From positions 1-14,846 of the forward strand of contig JAUNOJ010000016.1 in assembly GCA_030531135.1 (NCBI GenBank): a DNA stretch of 14,846 nt. The letters are read 5' to 3'. Made by a program: the position numbers and the translations under genes. Position 1 is the first letter of the stretch, and each line of letters starts with the position of its first letter. The notes beneath the pieces were generated by a model. That model saw nothing but the letters and a program-made list of their open reading frames with translations, was not told the origin of the DNA and ran no database searches. This DNA is from Sutterellaceae bacterium. Lineage in GTDB: Bacteria > Pseudomonadota > Gammaproteobacteria > Burkholderiales > Burkholderiaceae_F. Below, one piece after another: positions 7,338 to 14,846 of the stretch.

Positions 7338-9605
7338 TTAGGCGTTGGTGCCGCGCTGTCGGATCCAGCGACGCATGTAAAAGAAGATACCGGCACCCAC
7401 TGTCACGGCTGCCAACAAGGCAAAGAACACCAAGAGGAACGGACGGTCGGCAAGGCTTAACCAAACGCGTTCAAACCAGGGGAGACTGCCCACCGTATAG
7501 GTTTTTTCCGGTGCAAAGCCCGTGATGTTGTCTTCGCTTAAAAAGACCGTGCCGCCCTTGGCCGTTGCCAAATCGGAGGGGTTTGCCAAACGCGTATTGA
7601 TCAAGTGTGCCCCCTGATCGCCCTCGGACAAAAGTGCTACGGCCGTGCGTGCGCTGTCAACGGGATTGGCCACCGAGACGATGGCGGCAAAGCCGGCGGA
7701 CAAAAATTCTGTTTCGGCGTCCGCTTTGGCTTGCGGTTGTGCGATTTTTTCGGGCTCGGCCGTTTCAAGCCAGGAAGACACGTTGTCGTTTAACTGTCGG
7801 GCCGTTTCTTGATTGATTTGCGTGATGCCGGCAGGCAAGTCGCCCACAATCAAAAGGTCTTTGCCTCGCAGACCGGTAGCGGCCTTGCGATTGACAACCG
7901 TCACGTGTGTCGGAGCCATACCCGTGATGGCGCCCAAACGGCCGACGCTATTGAGCATCGTGGTCAACTGATGCGCAGGCGCTTTTGAGTCGACAACCAC
8001 GGCCGTTTGCGACAAATCGGCGTATTGGCTAAAGGGAAAGCCCCCTTGTGTAAACAGACCGATTTCGGGCAACGTGGCGTAGTGATAAAAGCCCTTGAAT
8101 TGCAACATCGAAGAGGGCTCGATTTGAATTTGGTGCGTCGACAATGTGGCCGCACGGCAGTTTTCGGGCGTGCCTTCTCGGGCGGCGGCCTGATAGGCGG
8201 CCTCAAAGCCCAAGTCATTGGTAAAGCTCAAACCGTCGCGAGCGCCCGCAAGCGGCGTGATGTTGCCGGGTTGAACCGGAAGCTTAAAGTGCTTGACGCC
8301 GCGACCGGCTTCAGGAGAAAGGTTTTCGCTATCGGCCAAAAAGCCGTTGACAGTTGTGCGCAGTTGAGCGGCTTGTCCGACTTCGGGCTTGCTGTAGCGA
8401 TAAAGCAAATCGACCGAGGCTTCCGAGCCTTTGGTCGCAAACAAATCGGGAGCCATGCGCATGGTGACGTGCACGGGGCTCACGGTTTTGCCGCGTGCGG
8501 TGAGCTGCTCCGGATACTGCATCAGAGCGCTTAAGGGAACGGCTTCGTCGATGTTGATCCAGTTGGGGGCGGTGTAAGCCGCCTGAGCCGCCTGAAGCTT
8601 AAAGTCCTTGATATCGGTCTTGGGGCCCATGAAGATTTGGCCGCGAACCGTTAAGGCGCGTGCGGCTGTCAAGACGTCTTCATCGGTTTTGCCGCCCACC
8701 ACGAGCATCTTTTGAAAAAGAGACTCGGGCGCGTCGACCATCACCAATTGCGGCCCTTCGAAAGCGGGCAACGAATTCAAAAAGTCGGGACGGTTGTCAT
8801 TGGTGGCCAACACGACAAAGTGGTTGCGAGCGGGGACTTCGTTGTTATAAACGGGAAAATTGGCACCGCGCCAGCCCGAGATGCTGCCGAAGTAACCGGC
8901 CAAAACGGCAGCAGCCGTTTTTTGTGTGTCGCTTGCGCCGGCAGCCAAAACAAAGGGAACGGTCGCGGGTGTGGCGACCGACGTATCCACAAAGGGCTTG
9001 GGCAGTTGCGAGAGGTCGTTACCCAAACGCAATAATTGTTTTTCGATGGCAAGCGTACTCGTGGGGCCGATATCGAGCCAAACGGCGGAACTGGCTTCAT
9101 TTTCGCACACCAGTCGATAGTGACCGACCAATTCGACGGAAATCTGATTTTGGTTTTTCAGTGCTTTGGCATTGATCGGAATCGACAAGTGCGATGCCTT
9201 GCCGATCGAATCCTTATCGAGCGCATTGGTCGATTGCAATTCGCCGTTTAAATACACGTTGATTTGGCTTGTACCCGGCAAAAGTGACGGCGAAGGCGTG
9301 TAGTCGAGTTCAAGTGTGACTCGGCTGAACATCTCGTCGCTTTTGACACCTATGTCGAAATACTGCACGGGATTGGCACCGGTGAGTTTAATGGCCGTCG
9401 TTTTGCCGCCCGGAACCAGGCCCATGAGGTTGATGGAATCGTTGGTGACGGCAATGACGTCAGTGCGCCATTGTGCGGTGGGGTTTGTTTGGGCATGCGC
9501 GTTTTGTGCGATCCCCCACCCGAAGGCAATGGCAAGCGCTGCCGTCGTCAAACGAGTCATGGCGTTCGTGCGTTTTTCAGTGTATGTCAAAGCAATTGTT
9601 TTCAT
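7338..9605 (-). CDS. bcsB: Cellulose synthase periplasmic subunit BcsB
   Basis: A 755-residue partner of BcsA. It is periplasmic with a C-terminal membrane anchor (about residues 722-745, after LPWFERVWLSLADRPFLL) and a short basic end, as in E. coli BcsB (779). Conserved stretches include FTQGGFPFSQYADLSQT, GHYRLVCENEAS, SGWRGANFPV and NDNRPDFL. It guides the emerging glucan across the periplasm and is needed for synthase activity. The ATG at 9605 is only five bases after the bcsA stop, so translation is probably coupled. The ATG at 9560 would give a tidier signal peptide (MTRLTTAALA to AQNAHA|QT); neither start has a clear ribosome binding site. The reading frame stays open upstream to 9824, but that part overlaps bcsA and is Arg/Cys-rich noise. 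Confidence 0.95.
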   Translation of the reverse strand: MKTIALTYTEKRTNAMTRLTTAALAIAFGWGIAQNAHAQTNPTAQWRTDVIAVTNDSINLMGLVPGGKTTAIKLTGANPVQYFDIGVKSDEMFSRVTLELDYTPSPSLLPGTSQINVYLNGELQSTNALDKDSIGKASHLSIPINAKALKNQNQISVELVGHYRLVCENEASSAVWLDIGPTSTLAIEKQLLRLGNDLSQLPKPFVDTSVATPATVPFVLAAGASDTQKTAAAVLAGYFGSISGWRGANFPVYNNEVPARNHFVVLATNDNRPDFLNSLPAFEGPQLVMVDAPESLFQKMLVVGGKTDEDVLTAARALTVRGQIFMGPKTDIKDFKLQAAQAAYTAPNWINIDEAVPLSALMQYPEQLTARGKTVSPVHVTMRMAPDLFATKGSEASVDLLYRYSKPEVGQAAQLRTTVNGFLADSENLSPEAGRGVKHFKLPVQPGNITPLAGARDGLSFTNDLGFEAAYQAAAREGTPENCRAATLSTHQIQIEPSSMLQFKGFYHYATLPEIGLFTQGGFPFSQYADLSQTAVVVDSKAPAHQLTTMLNSVGRLGAITGMAPTHVTVVNRKAATGLRGKDLLIVGDLPAGITQINQETARQLNDNVSSWLETAEPEKIAQPQAKADAETEFLSAGFAAIVSVANPVDSARTAVALLSEGDQGAHLINTRLANPSDLATAKGGTVFLSEDNITGFAPEKTYTVGSLPWFERVWLSLADRPFLLVFFALLAAVTVGAGIFFYMRRWIRQRGTNA

Positions 9606-9610
9606 AGCAG

Positions 9611-12235
9611 TTAAAGAATGTCTTTGGAATGGGTGACGGGGACTCGGGGCAAAAGCGACAGGGCGCCGCGTACAGCACGACCGACATAGCCCGGAAGGTA
9701 TTCGACCAGACTCTTGTAGCCGTAAACGGCAAAGCCCGCAAGACGCATAAAACCGGTAACAAAGCGCTCGTCGACTTTGCCCTCGGGAGCAATCGCCCAC
9801 ATGCCTTCGCGCGCAAAGGTGCAACGGTTAAAGGCGATTTCTTCTTGGTTGTCGGCAAAGACGAGCCGCGCTTCCAAACAGTCGTTTTCAAGTGCGAGTA
9901 CGCAAGCTTTAAAGCGATACGTTTGACCGCGCGTTGTCATGGAAACGAAGATGTCGTCTTCGAGGTTCAGACGTTCGATGCCCTCGGTCAAACGGATGCG
10001 TACGTCGGTTTGCGAATATTCCTGCAGTTGCGCCGGTAAAACGGTGCCGTCGGCCAACGTTAATTCGACAGGAGTTTTAAGGGTAATGCGCGGCAAGCGG
10101 TGCTTCTGGACTTCTTCGACAGCCACGGCAAATGCCGCGCCCAATACCATCAGGTTGTAGACGATCCAACCGATGTTGATGATCAAAGTCGTGACTTGGC
10201 TGTCGGCGGCCGTGGCGGCTTTATAAATACCGATGGCAAGGCCTGCGAGATTTAAAGCAATCAAAACGAGAATGGGTTTGGAAATCGACCAGTCGACGTA
10301 TTTGTTGTCAATCGTCATGCCCTTGGCCGTGACGTTAAATTTTCCCTTGTGCGGGAAAATCAGCGCAACGGTGGTGGGCAATAGGATGTACCACGAGAGC
10401 ACAGCTTCGTAAACACCGCTTAAAAACGGATAGCGATATCCCTTTTGCAAAATCTGATTCGTGATGGCCGCATGTACCATGTGCGGAATCACATAGGCAA
10501 AGATGGCCGCCGCCGTAGCATAGATCACGTAGATGTCGGCAAACATGTACGGCAAAGGCGCCACCAAGAAAATCAAACGCGGCAGACCGTGCAAAAAGTG
10601 CACCATGGCATTGAAAAAACACAGGCGTTGCGCCAGACTCAAGCCTTTTCCGAGCAAGGGATTGTCGAGTCTGAAGATTTGAATCATGCCGCGCGCCCAG
10701 CGGATACGTTGCCCGATGTGTGCCGACAACGACTCGGTCGAAAGACCCGAGGCCAAGGGGCGAGAGATAAAGGCCGATTTCCAGCCTAAGCGATTGAGTT
10801 TCAAAGAAGTGTGTGCGTCTTCGGTCACGGTTTCGACGGCAATGCCGCCGATTTGCATCAAAGCACTGCGGCGCATTACGGCGCTTGACCCGCAAAACAT
10901 GACGGCGTTCCACGTGTCGTTGCCCTTTTGAATGAAGTCGTGGAAAAGCGAATTTTCAATCGGCATCGCCTTTTCCAAATGCAGATTCTTTTCGAAGGGA
11001 TCGGGCGAGTAGAAGTGGTGCGGCGTTTGTACAAGCGCAATCTTTTTGTCGGCGACAAGCCACCCGACGGTCGAAGTCAAAAAGTCGCACGAGGGCACGT
11101 GATCGCAGTCGAAAATCACGATGAACTCGCCGGAAGTCAGACCCAAAGCATGATTGATGTTGCCGGCTTTGGCGTGGTTGTGTTCGATACGTTTGATGTA
11201 GTTGACGCCGACTGACTGCGCAAACACGGCAAAGGCCTCGCGCGAGCCGTCGTCGAGCAAATGCACGCGCAGTTTGTCTTGAGGCCAATCGAGGTTTAGG
11301 GCGGCAAACACCGTGGGCTTGATGACTTCCAAGGATTCGTTATAGGTCGGAATGAAAATATCGACTGTCGGCCACGTGTTGCGATCGGCCGGCAGCGGTG
11401 TCGGCTTTCTGTCCAACACCCAGCAAACCTGAAAGTAACCCAAGACCATCACGATGAAGGCGTAGATTTCGGCTGCCAGCAACATCAAGGCCAAAAAGAG
11501 TTCGATACCCGAATCGGGTCGAATCGTCGAAGTGCAACGCCACCACAGATAACGCCCCGAAACTGTCACCGAAATCACAAAAAGCACCATCAGGGTGATG
11601 CGTGCTTTGATGTGGGTGAATACCCAGGCCGAAAATAAAACGATAGACAAAAAGATCACTTGCCCGCGAATGTCAAAGGGCTGCGTGATGCACAAAAGTG
11701 CCAGAGCGCCGGCAATGACCAACGCCAAGCGAATCAAAAGCGTTTGGAACTTGTTGGAAACGACGCGATCCGTCAAGCGTTGCGCCGTTTCATAACTTTG
11801 CGAGCCGATGCCCGACAAAAAGCGAGTGCCCACCGAGCCGATCGCTTCGCCTGTTTTTTCAAACCCATGCAAAATCGAGCGAATCAGGCGGCTGACCGGA
11901 TTGCGGCGCAGAAAACGCGTGCGATCGAAAACGTGTACAAATGCTAAAAAGATGCTCTGAAGCACAATACGAATGAGGTCAGCAAAGCCTAGGCGCTCAA
12001 AATTCACATGCGGATAGTAAAGCGACTTGTTGCAGCGCACCTCGCGCCAGAATTTGCTCTCCAACGGCAAAAAGAGCCAGGAAAGGCTCAGCGCGGCACC
12101 GTTGAGAATGAGGGTTCCGATTCCGGCACCGGCATCGGCCCAGCGACTGAGCATGCGAACGAAATAAGCGCGGAATTGTCGGATGAGAAAGATCAGCATA
12201 ATTGGCAAAAAGAGTGAGGCGCGATTGCCGAGCAC
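9611..12235 (-). CDS. bcsA: Cellulose synthase catalytic subunit BcsA with degenerate PilZ domain
   Basis: An 874-residue inner-membrane GT2 enzyme (E. coli 872) that polymerises glucose from UDP-glucose and extrudes the chain. Glycosyltransferase motifs are complete: DDG (328-330), FDCD (375-378), TED (471-473, catalytic base) and QRIRW (509-513). The gating-loop segment KFNVTAKG is present near 632-639. Membrane helices flank the GT2 domain, including extra N-terminal ones as in enterobacterial BcsA. The C-terminal PilZ domain (about 708-810) lacks the canonical c-di-GMP signature: RxxxR reads H712-R-L-P-R716, and DxSxxG reads E739-Y-S-Q-T-D744. The start is GTG 12235; ATG 12199 is a plausible alternative giving 862 residues, and neither has a well-spaced ribosome binding site. 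It is the first gene of bcsABZG. Confidence 0.96.
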   Translation of the reverse strand: MLGNRASLFLPIMLIFLIRQFRAYFVRMLSRWADAGAGIGTLILNGAALSLSWLFLPLESKFWREVRCNKSLYYPHVNFERLGFADLIRIVLQSIFLAFVHVFDRTRFLRRNPVSRLIRSILHGFEKTGEAIGSVGTRFLSGIGSQSYETAQRLTDRVVSNKFQTLLIRLALVIAGALALLCITQPFDIRGQVIFLSIVLFSAWVFTHIKARITLMVLFVISVTVSGRYLWWRCTSTIRPDSGIELFLALMLLAAEIYAFIVMVLGYFQVCWVLDRKPTPLPADRNTWPTVDIFIPTYNESLEVIKPTVFAALNLDWPQDKLRVHLLDDGSREAFAVFAQSVGVNYIKRIEHNHAKAGNINHALGLTSGEFIVIFDCDHVPSCDFLTSTVGWLVADKKIALVQTPHHFYSPDPFEKNLHLEKAMPIENSLFHDFIQKGNDTWNAVMFCGSSAVMRRSALMQIGGIAVETVTEDAHTSLKLNRLGWKSAFISRPLASGLSTESLSAHIGQRIRWARGMIQIFRLDNPLLGKGLSLAQRLCFFNAMVHFLHGLPRLIFLVAPLPYMFADIYVIYATAAAIFAYVIPHMVHAAITNQILQKGYRYPFLSGVYEAVLSWYILLPTTVALIFPHKGKFNVTAKGMTIDNKYVDWSISKPILVLIALNLAGLAIGIYKAATAADSQVTTLIINIGWIVYNLMVLGAAFAVAVEEVQKHRLPRITLKTPVELTLADGTVLPAQLQEYSQTDVRIRLTEGIERLNLEDDIFVSMTTRGQTYRFKACVLALENDCLEARLVFADNQEEIAFNRCTFAREGMWAIAPEGKVDERFVTGFMRLAGFAVYGYKSLVEYLPGYVGRAVRGALSLLPRVPVTHSKDIL

Positions 12236-12291
12236 CTCTTTGCAAACGGCAAAATCGACTGAATTTTTCAGCGGTATATCAAAACTTGAAA

Positions 12292-12297
12292 ATTATA
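12292..12297 (-). promoter_or_regulatory. Probable -10 box of the bcsA promoter
   Basis: On the - strand this reads TATAAT, a perfect -10 hexamer, about 57 bases before the GTG of bcsA and downstream of the regulator gene's terminator. No good -35 hexamer lies at 16-18 bases; that position is covered by the palindrome at 12310-12319. This suggests dependence on an activator or control by an operator. The transcription start would be near 12285. Confidence 0.5.
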
Positions 12298-12306
12298 CGA
12301 ACGGAG

Positions 12307-12366
12307 TAGGGCATATGCCTTACAAAATGTAAATTTTTGCGCCGATTTGTTCTGACAAAATGTAAA
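12307..12366 (-). promoter_or_regulatory. Candidate operator: palindrome and duplicated 12-mer upstream of bcsA
   Basis: Three elements lie just upstream of the TATAAT box. GGCATATGCC (12310-12319) is a perfect 10-bp palindrome, extendable to an imperfect 16-mer. ACAAAATGTAAA occurs twice on the + strand, at 12322-12333 and 12355-12366, exactly 33 bases apart or about three helical turns. The first copy sits in a TTACA-AAA-TGTAA dyad (12320-12332). The second overlaps the T-run of the upstream terminator. The binding protein is unknown; the adjacent XRE regulator is one candidate. Confidence 0.45.
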
Positions 12367-12392
12367 AAAAGCAGAGTCGCAACCGACTCTGC
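12364..12392 (-). terminator. Rho-independent terminator of the XRE regulator gene
   Basis: Perfect 9-bp inverted repeat GCAGAGTCG (12371-12379) / CGACTCTGC (12384-12392) with a four-base loop, followed on the - strand by seven T residues (12370 down to 12364). It lies 33 bases after the stop codon at 12426 and separates the regulator from the bcs operon. Confidence 0.9.
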
Positions 12393-12425
12393 CAGAAAAT
12401 GTTTCTCAACCAAGACAATCTTGGG

Positions 12426-12797
12426 TTATTTTGCTTGAAGCGAGCGCAATTTTTGCTTGAGATTGGGACCCAATTGCTCAAGGGCGTCCAAAGTCATGAA
12501 GATGGAATTGCGACCGCGTAATGACAAATCGCGAAAACGACGCAACAACTCGCTTTCTTCTTGAACCGGACGATAACGCGTATCGGTGATGATGTACATC
12601 ACGTCAAAGCCGCAGGAGTGCAGTTTGGTCATGCAAAAGAGGCCGGGTTCGGTCTCGGCATTTTCGTAATCGAGATATTGCTCCAAGGTCACGCCCAAAA
12701 GCTGCGCGATCTGTAGGGGTTGATAACCCAAGCGTTCGCGTTCCTGACGCAATCTTTCGCCGATTGCTTTGCGGGTTTTTGTGGAGGTCAGAGCCAT
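12426..12797 (-). CDS. XRE-family helix-turn-helix transcriptional regulator
   Basis: A 123-residue protein. Residues about 12-65 form a Cro/CI-type helix-turn-helix (GERLRQERERLGYQPLQIAQ then LLGVTLEQYLDYENAETEPG), followed by FDVMYIITDTR, which is typical of XRE repressors where a strand ends the DNA-binding domain. The C-terminal part (about 75-123) is helical, basic and hydrophobic, probably for dimerisation. No sensor domain is present. The start at 12797 has no strong ribosome binding site. The gene stands alone between two terminators, upstream of bcsA and on the same strand, so it is a candidate regulator of the cellulose operon or of itself; its true target cannot be read from the sequence. 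Confidence 0.9.
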   Translation of the reverse strand: MALTSTKTRKAIGERLRQERERLGYQPLQIAQLLGVTLEQYLDYENAETEPGLFCMTKLHSCGFDVMYIITDTRYRPVQEESELLRRFRDLSLRGRNSIFMTLDALEQLGPNLKQKLRSLQAK

Positions 12798-12841
12798 AGC
12801 AGTGTCTGTGTATCTGTGCTAATACAAATGAAAGTTTTGGC

Positions 12842-12847
12842 AGTATA
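12842..12847 (-). promoter_or_regulatory. Possible -10 box for the XRE gene
   Basis: On the - strand this reads TATACT, about 45 bases upstream of the ATG at 12797, without a convincing -35 partner at 16-18 bases. Farther upstream, a perfect 13-bp palindrome TTTTGTAACAAAA (12908-12920) shares TTTTGTAA with the elements upstream of bcsA and could be an autoregulatory site. Confidence 0.3.
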
Positions 12848-12922
12848 GCGGCAAAAATTCGCCCGAAACGCAAAATCAACCGTACGGATGATGGGGAAAA
12901 TTCGCTTTTTTGTAACAAAAGA

Positions 12923-12954
12923 AAACCGCAAAAGCCGTTAAGCTTCTGCGGTTT
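12923..12954 (-). terminator. Rho-independent terminator of aspS
   Basis: A 13-bp stem (12923-12935 / 12942-12954; outer part AAACCGCA/TGCGGTTT, with one G-T pair in the inner part) and a six-base loop. It is followed on the - strand by a T-rich stretch interrupted by C, about 57 bases after the aspS stop codon. Confidence 0.75.
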
Positions 12955-13011
12955 CAAGCATTTCTCAGGCACCGGCATGCGGTGTCGGCGCCCGATTTGT
13001 CTCAAGGCAAA

Positions 13012-14811
13012 TTAGGCCTTGGGTTCGTTACGCAAACGGATGTGCAGTTCGCGCAACTGTTTTTCGTCGACCATGGACGGAGCGCCCGTAAGCAAGCACT
13101 GAGCGCGCTGCGTCTTCGGGAAGGCGATGACGTCGCGAATGGAGGGAGCTCCCGTCATCATCGTGACGATACGGTCCAACCCGAAGGCGATGCCGCCGTG
13201 GGGCGGTGCGCCGTACTGCAAAGCGTCAAGCAAGAAGCCGAACTTCACGCGGGCTTCTTCCGGACCGATCTTCAAGGCTTCGAAAACCTTGCTCTGAACG
13301 TCGGCACGGTGGATACGAACGGAGCCGCCGCCGATTTCCCAGCCGTTGAGAACCATGTCATAGGCCTTGGCGTAGCAGTTTTCCGGATCGGTCGTGAGCA
13401 AATCGACGCAGTCGTCGTGCGGAGAAGTAAACGGGTGGTGGCAGGCCATCCAGCGGTCTTCTTCTTCAGAGTATTCGAACATCGGGAAGTCGACGACCCA
13501 AAGCGGACGCCAGCCTTCTTCAAACAGACCGTTCTTCTTGCCGAATTCGCTGTGGCCGATGCGCAGGCGCAAAGCACCGAGGCTGTCGTAGACAACCTTG
13601 GCCTTATCTGCACCGAAGAAGACGATATCGCCCGTTTCGGCACCGGTGACTTCCAGAATCTGAGCGAGGATTTCGTCGGACAAGTTCTTCACGATCGGGC
13701 TTTGCAAGCCTTCGCGACCGGCAGCCTTGTCGTTGACCTTGATGTAGGCCAAGCCCTTGGCGCCGTAAATCTTCACAAATTCCGTGTAGCCGTCGATTTC
13801 GGAACGCGGCATGGCGCAAGCGCCCGGAACACGCAATGCGACGACCTTGCCGTTGTGCAGATCCTTGACGGAGTTAAAGACCTTGAAGTCGCTGTTGACA
13901 ACGATGTCGGTCACTTCGGTCAAGGTGAGCTTGACGCGAAGATCGGGCTTGTCGGAGCCGTACATTGCCATGGCCTGGCTGTAGGGCATGACGGGGAACT
14001 TGGCGCCTTCGGCCACCAAATCCACATCCAAGCACTTCTTAAAGACCGAGCGAATCAGGTTTTCCATGATGTCGCGGATTTCGAATTCGTTCAAGAACGA
14101 CGTTTCGATATCGACCTGGGTGAATTCGGGCTGACGGTCGGCACGCAAGTCTTCGTCGCGGAAGCACTTGACGATCTGATAGTAGCGATCGAACCCGGCG
14201 ACCATCAACAGCTGCTTAAAGAGCTGAGGAGACTGCGGCAGAGCAAAGAAGTGACCGTCCTGGGTGCGAGAAGGCACCAAGTAGTCGCGAGCGCCTTCGG
14301 GCGTGGACTTTGTCAGGAAGGGCGTTTCGACGTCGATAAAGCCGTGTTCGTCCAAGTAGTGACGGAAGGCCTGAGTGACCTTAAAGCGCAACTTCAGGTT
14401 CTTTTGCATCTGTTCGCGACGCAAATCCAAAACGCGATAAGTCAAGCGAGCCGATTCGCTCACCGTGTCGTCGTCCAACTGGAAGGGCGGCGGCAAAGAG
14501 GGATTGACGATTTCCAAGTCATGGCACAGCACTTCGATGCCGCCGGAAATCAAATTGGCATTCTTGGTGCCTTCGGGACGAGCGCGCACAACGCCTTCGA
14601 CCTTCAAGCAGAATTCGTTGCGCACCTTGTCGGCCGTTTCGAACACAGCCGGACGGTCGGGGTCGCAGACCACCTGCACGAGGCCTTCGCGGTCGCGCAT
14701 ATCGATAAAGATCACGCCGCCGTGGTCGCGACGACGATGAGCCCACCCATAAAGGGTGACAGTCTGGCCGATGTACTTTTCATCAACCAAGCCACAGTAA
14801 ACGGTACGCAT
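13012..14811 (-). CDS. aspS: Aspartyl-tRNA synthetase (bacterial type, non-discriminating signature)
   Basis: A 599-residue class IIb cytosolic enzyme (E. coli 590) that charges tRNA with aspartate. The N-terminal OB-fold anticodon-binding domain ([24 protein letters not shown]) is followed by the catalytic core: [20 protein letters not shown] and [20 protein letters not shown] (motif 2) and [15 protein letters not shown] (motif 3), with the bacterial GAD insertion between. H30 and G81 match P. aeruginosa H31 and G82, residues tied to a relaxed enzyme that also charges tRNA-Asn; E. coli has Leu and Lys-type residues there. If so, the organism should use GatCAB to make Asn-tRNA. The start at 14811 is chosen over the ATG at 14841 because GGAG sits six bases upstream and the protein then begins MRTVYCG, as in the family. 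Confidence 0.97.
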   Translation of the reverse strand: MRTVYCGLVDEKYIGQTVTLYGWAHRRRDHGGVIFIDMRDREGLVQVVCDPDRPAVFETADKVRNEFCLKVEGVVRARPEGTKNANLISGGIEVLCHDLEIVNPSLPPPFQLDDDTVSESARLTYRVLDLRREQMQKNLKLRFKVTQAFRHYLDEHGFIDVETPFLTKSTPEGARDYLVPSRTQDGHFFALPQSPQLFKQLLMVAGFDRYYQIVKCFRDEDLRADRQPEFTQVDIETSFLNEFEIRDIMENLIRSVFKKCLDVDLVAEGAKFPVMPYSQAMAMYGSDKPDLRVKLTLTEVTDIVVNSDFKVFNSVKDLHNGKVVALRVPGACAMPRSEIDGYTEFVKIYGAKGLAYIKVNDKAAGREGLQSPIVKNLSDEILAQILEVTGAETGDIVFFGADKAKVVYDSLGALRLRIGHSEFGKKNGLFEEGWRPLWVVDFPMFEYSEEEDRWMACHHPFTSPHDDCVDLLTTDPENCYAKAYDMVLNGWEIGGGSVRIHRADVQSKVFEALKIGPEEARVKFGFLLDALQYGAPPHGGIAFGLDRIVTMMTGAPSIRDVIAFPKTQRAQCLLTGAPSMVDEKQLRELHIRLRNEPKA

Positions 14812-14816
14812 GGGTA

Positions 14817-14820
14817 CTCC
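14817..14820 (-). promoter_or_regulatory. Ribosome binding site deciding the aspS start
   Basis: GGAG on the - strand, five to six bases before the ATG at 14811. It lies inside the ten-codon extension that would result from starting at 14841, which argues that the extension is not translated. Confidence 0.65.
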
Positions 14821-14846
14821 GTATGTTTTCGTATGACACATCGGTT

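Noticed and set aside
9606..9824. N-terminal extension of bcsB to 9824
   Set aside because: It overlaps the end of bcsA, is Arg/Cys-rich, and would bury the signal peptide about 70 residues inside.
14812..14841. Upstream ATG for aspS
   Set aside because: The extension contains the ribosome binding site of the ATG at 14811 and is absent from the family.
1..14846. CRISPR arrays, tRNA genes, insertion sequences and prophage genes
   Set aside because: No regularly spaced repeats, cloverleaf sequences, transposase or integrase motifs were seen on either strand.

Overview
The window looks like a chromosomal piece of a Gram-negative betaproteobacterium, most probably a gut-associated Burkholderiales of the Sutterella/Parasutterella type. 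This placement is an inference from the Bcs cellulose proteins, the Pseudomonas/beta-type AspRS and the moderate GC content; no 16S or other marker is present. There are nine protein-coding genes in two convergent blocks, and no tRNA, rRNA, CRISPR array or insertion sequence.

Left block, + strand (about 1-4080): a four-gene operon built around a P1B-type metal-transporting ATPase. It encodes (1) a 95-residue single-pass protein with an Ala/Glu/Lys-rich helical tail, (2) the ATPase, with an unusual Ser-Cys-Ala membrane motif in place of CPC, (3) a protein joining an N-terminal HMA-like domain, a Cys-rich linker and a His-containing membrane tail, and (4) a small two-pass membrane protein of unknown function. 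A strong rho-independent terminator ends it at 4038-4077. The set resembles the P-ATPase-plus-small-partner arrangement known from mycobacteria (CtpC with PacL proteins) and may be an uncharacterised metal-efflux platform.

Right block, - strand (14846 to about 4290): aspS at the right edge, with its own terminator; a small XRE-family regulator gene with its own terminator; then a compact cellulose operon in the order bcsA-bcsB-bcsZ-bcsG, ended by a hairpin at 4291-4331. BcsA polymerises glucose from UDP-glucose and moves the chain across the inner membrane. BcsB is its periplasmic partner, BcsZ is a periplasmic GH8 glucanase, and BcsG adds phosphoethanolamine to cellulose. The operon is odd in four ways: the outer-membrane exporter gene bcsC and the accessory genes bcsQ/R/E/F are absent here; the c-di-GMP-binding motifs of the BcsA PilZ domain are degenerate; the catalytic base of BcsZ reads Asn instead of Asp; and BcsZ carries a long Pro/Glu/Gln-rich tail. 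Upstream of bcsA lie a perfect TATAAT box, a near-perfect palindrome and two copies of a 12-bp repeat, which suggests dedicated control, possibly by the adjacent XRE protein.

The strongest leads are the altered cellulose operon (possible escape from c-di-GMP control, an inactivated glucanase, no local exporter) and the four-gene P-ATPase cassette.
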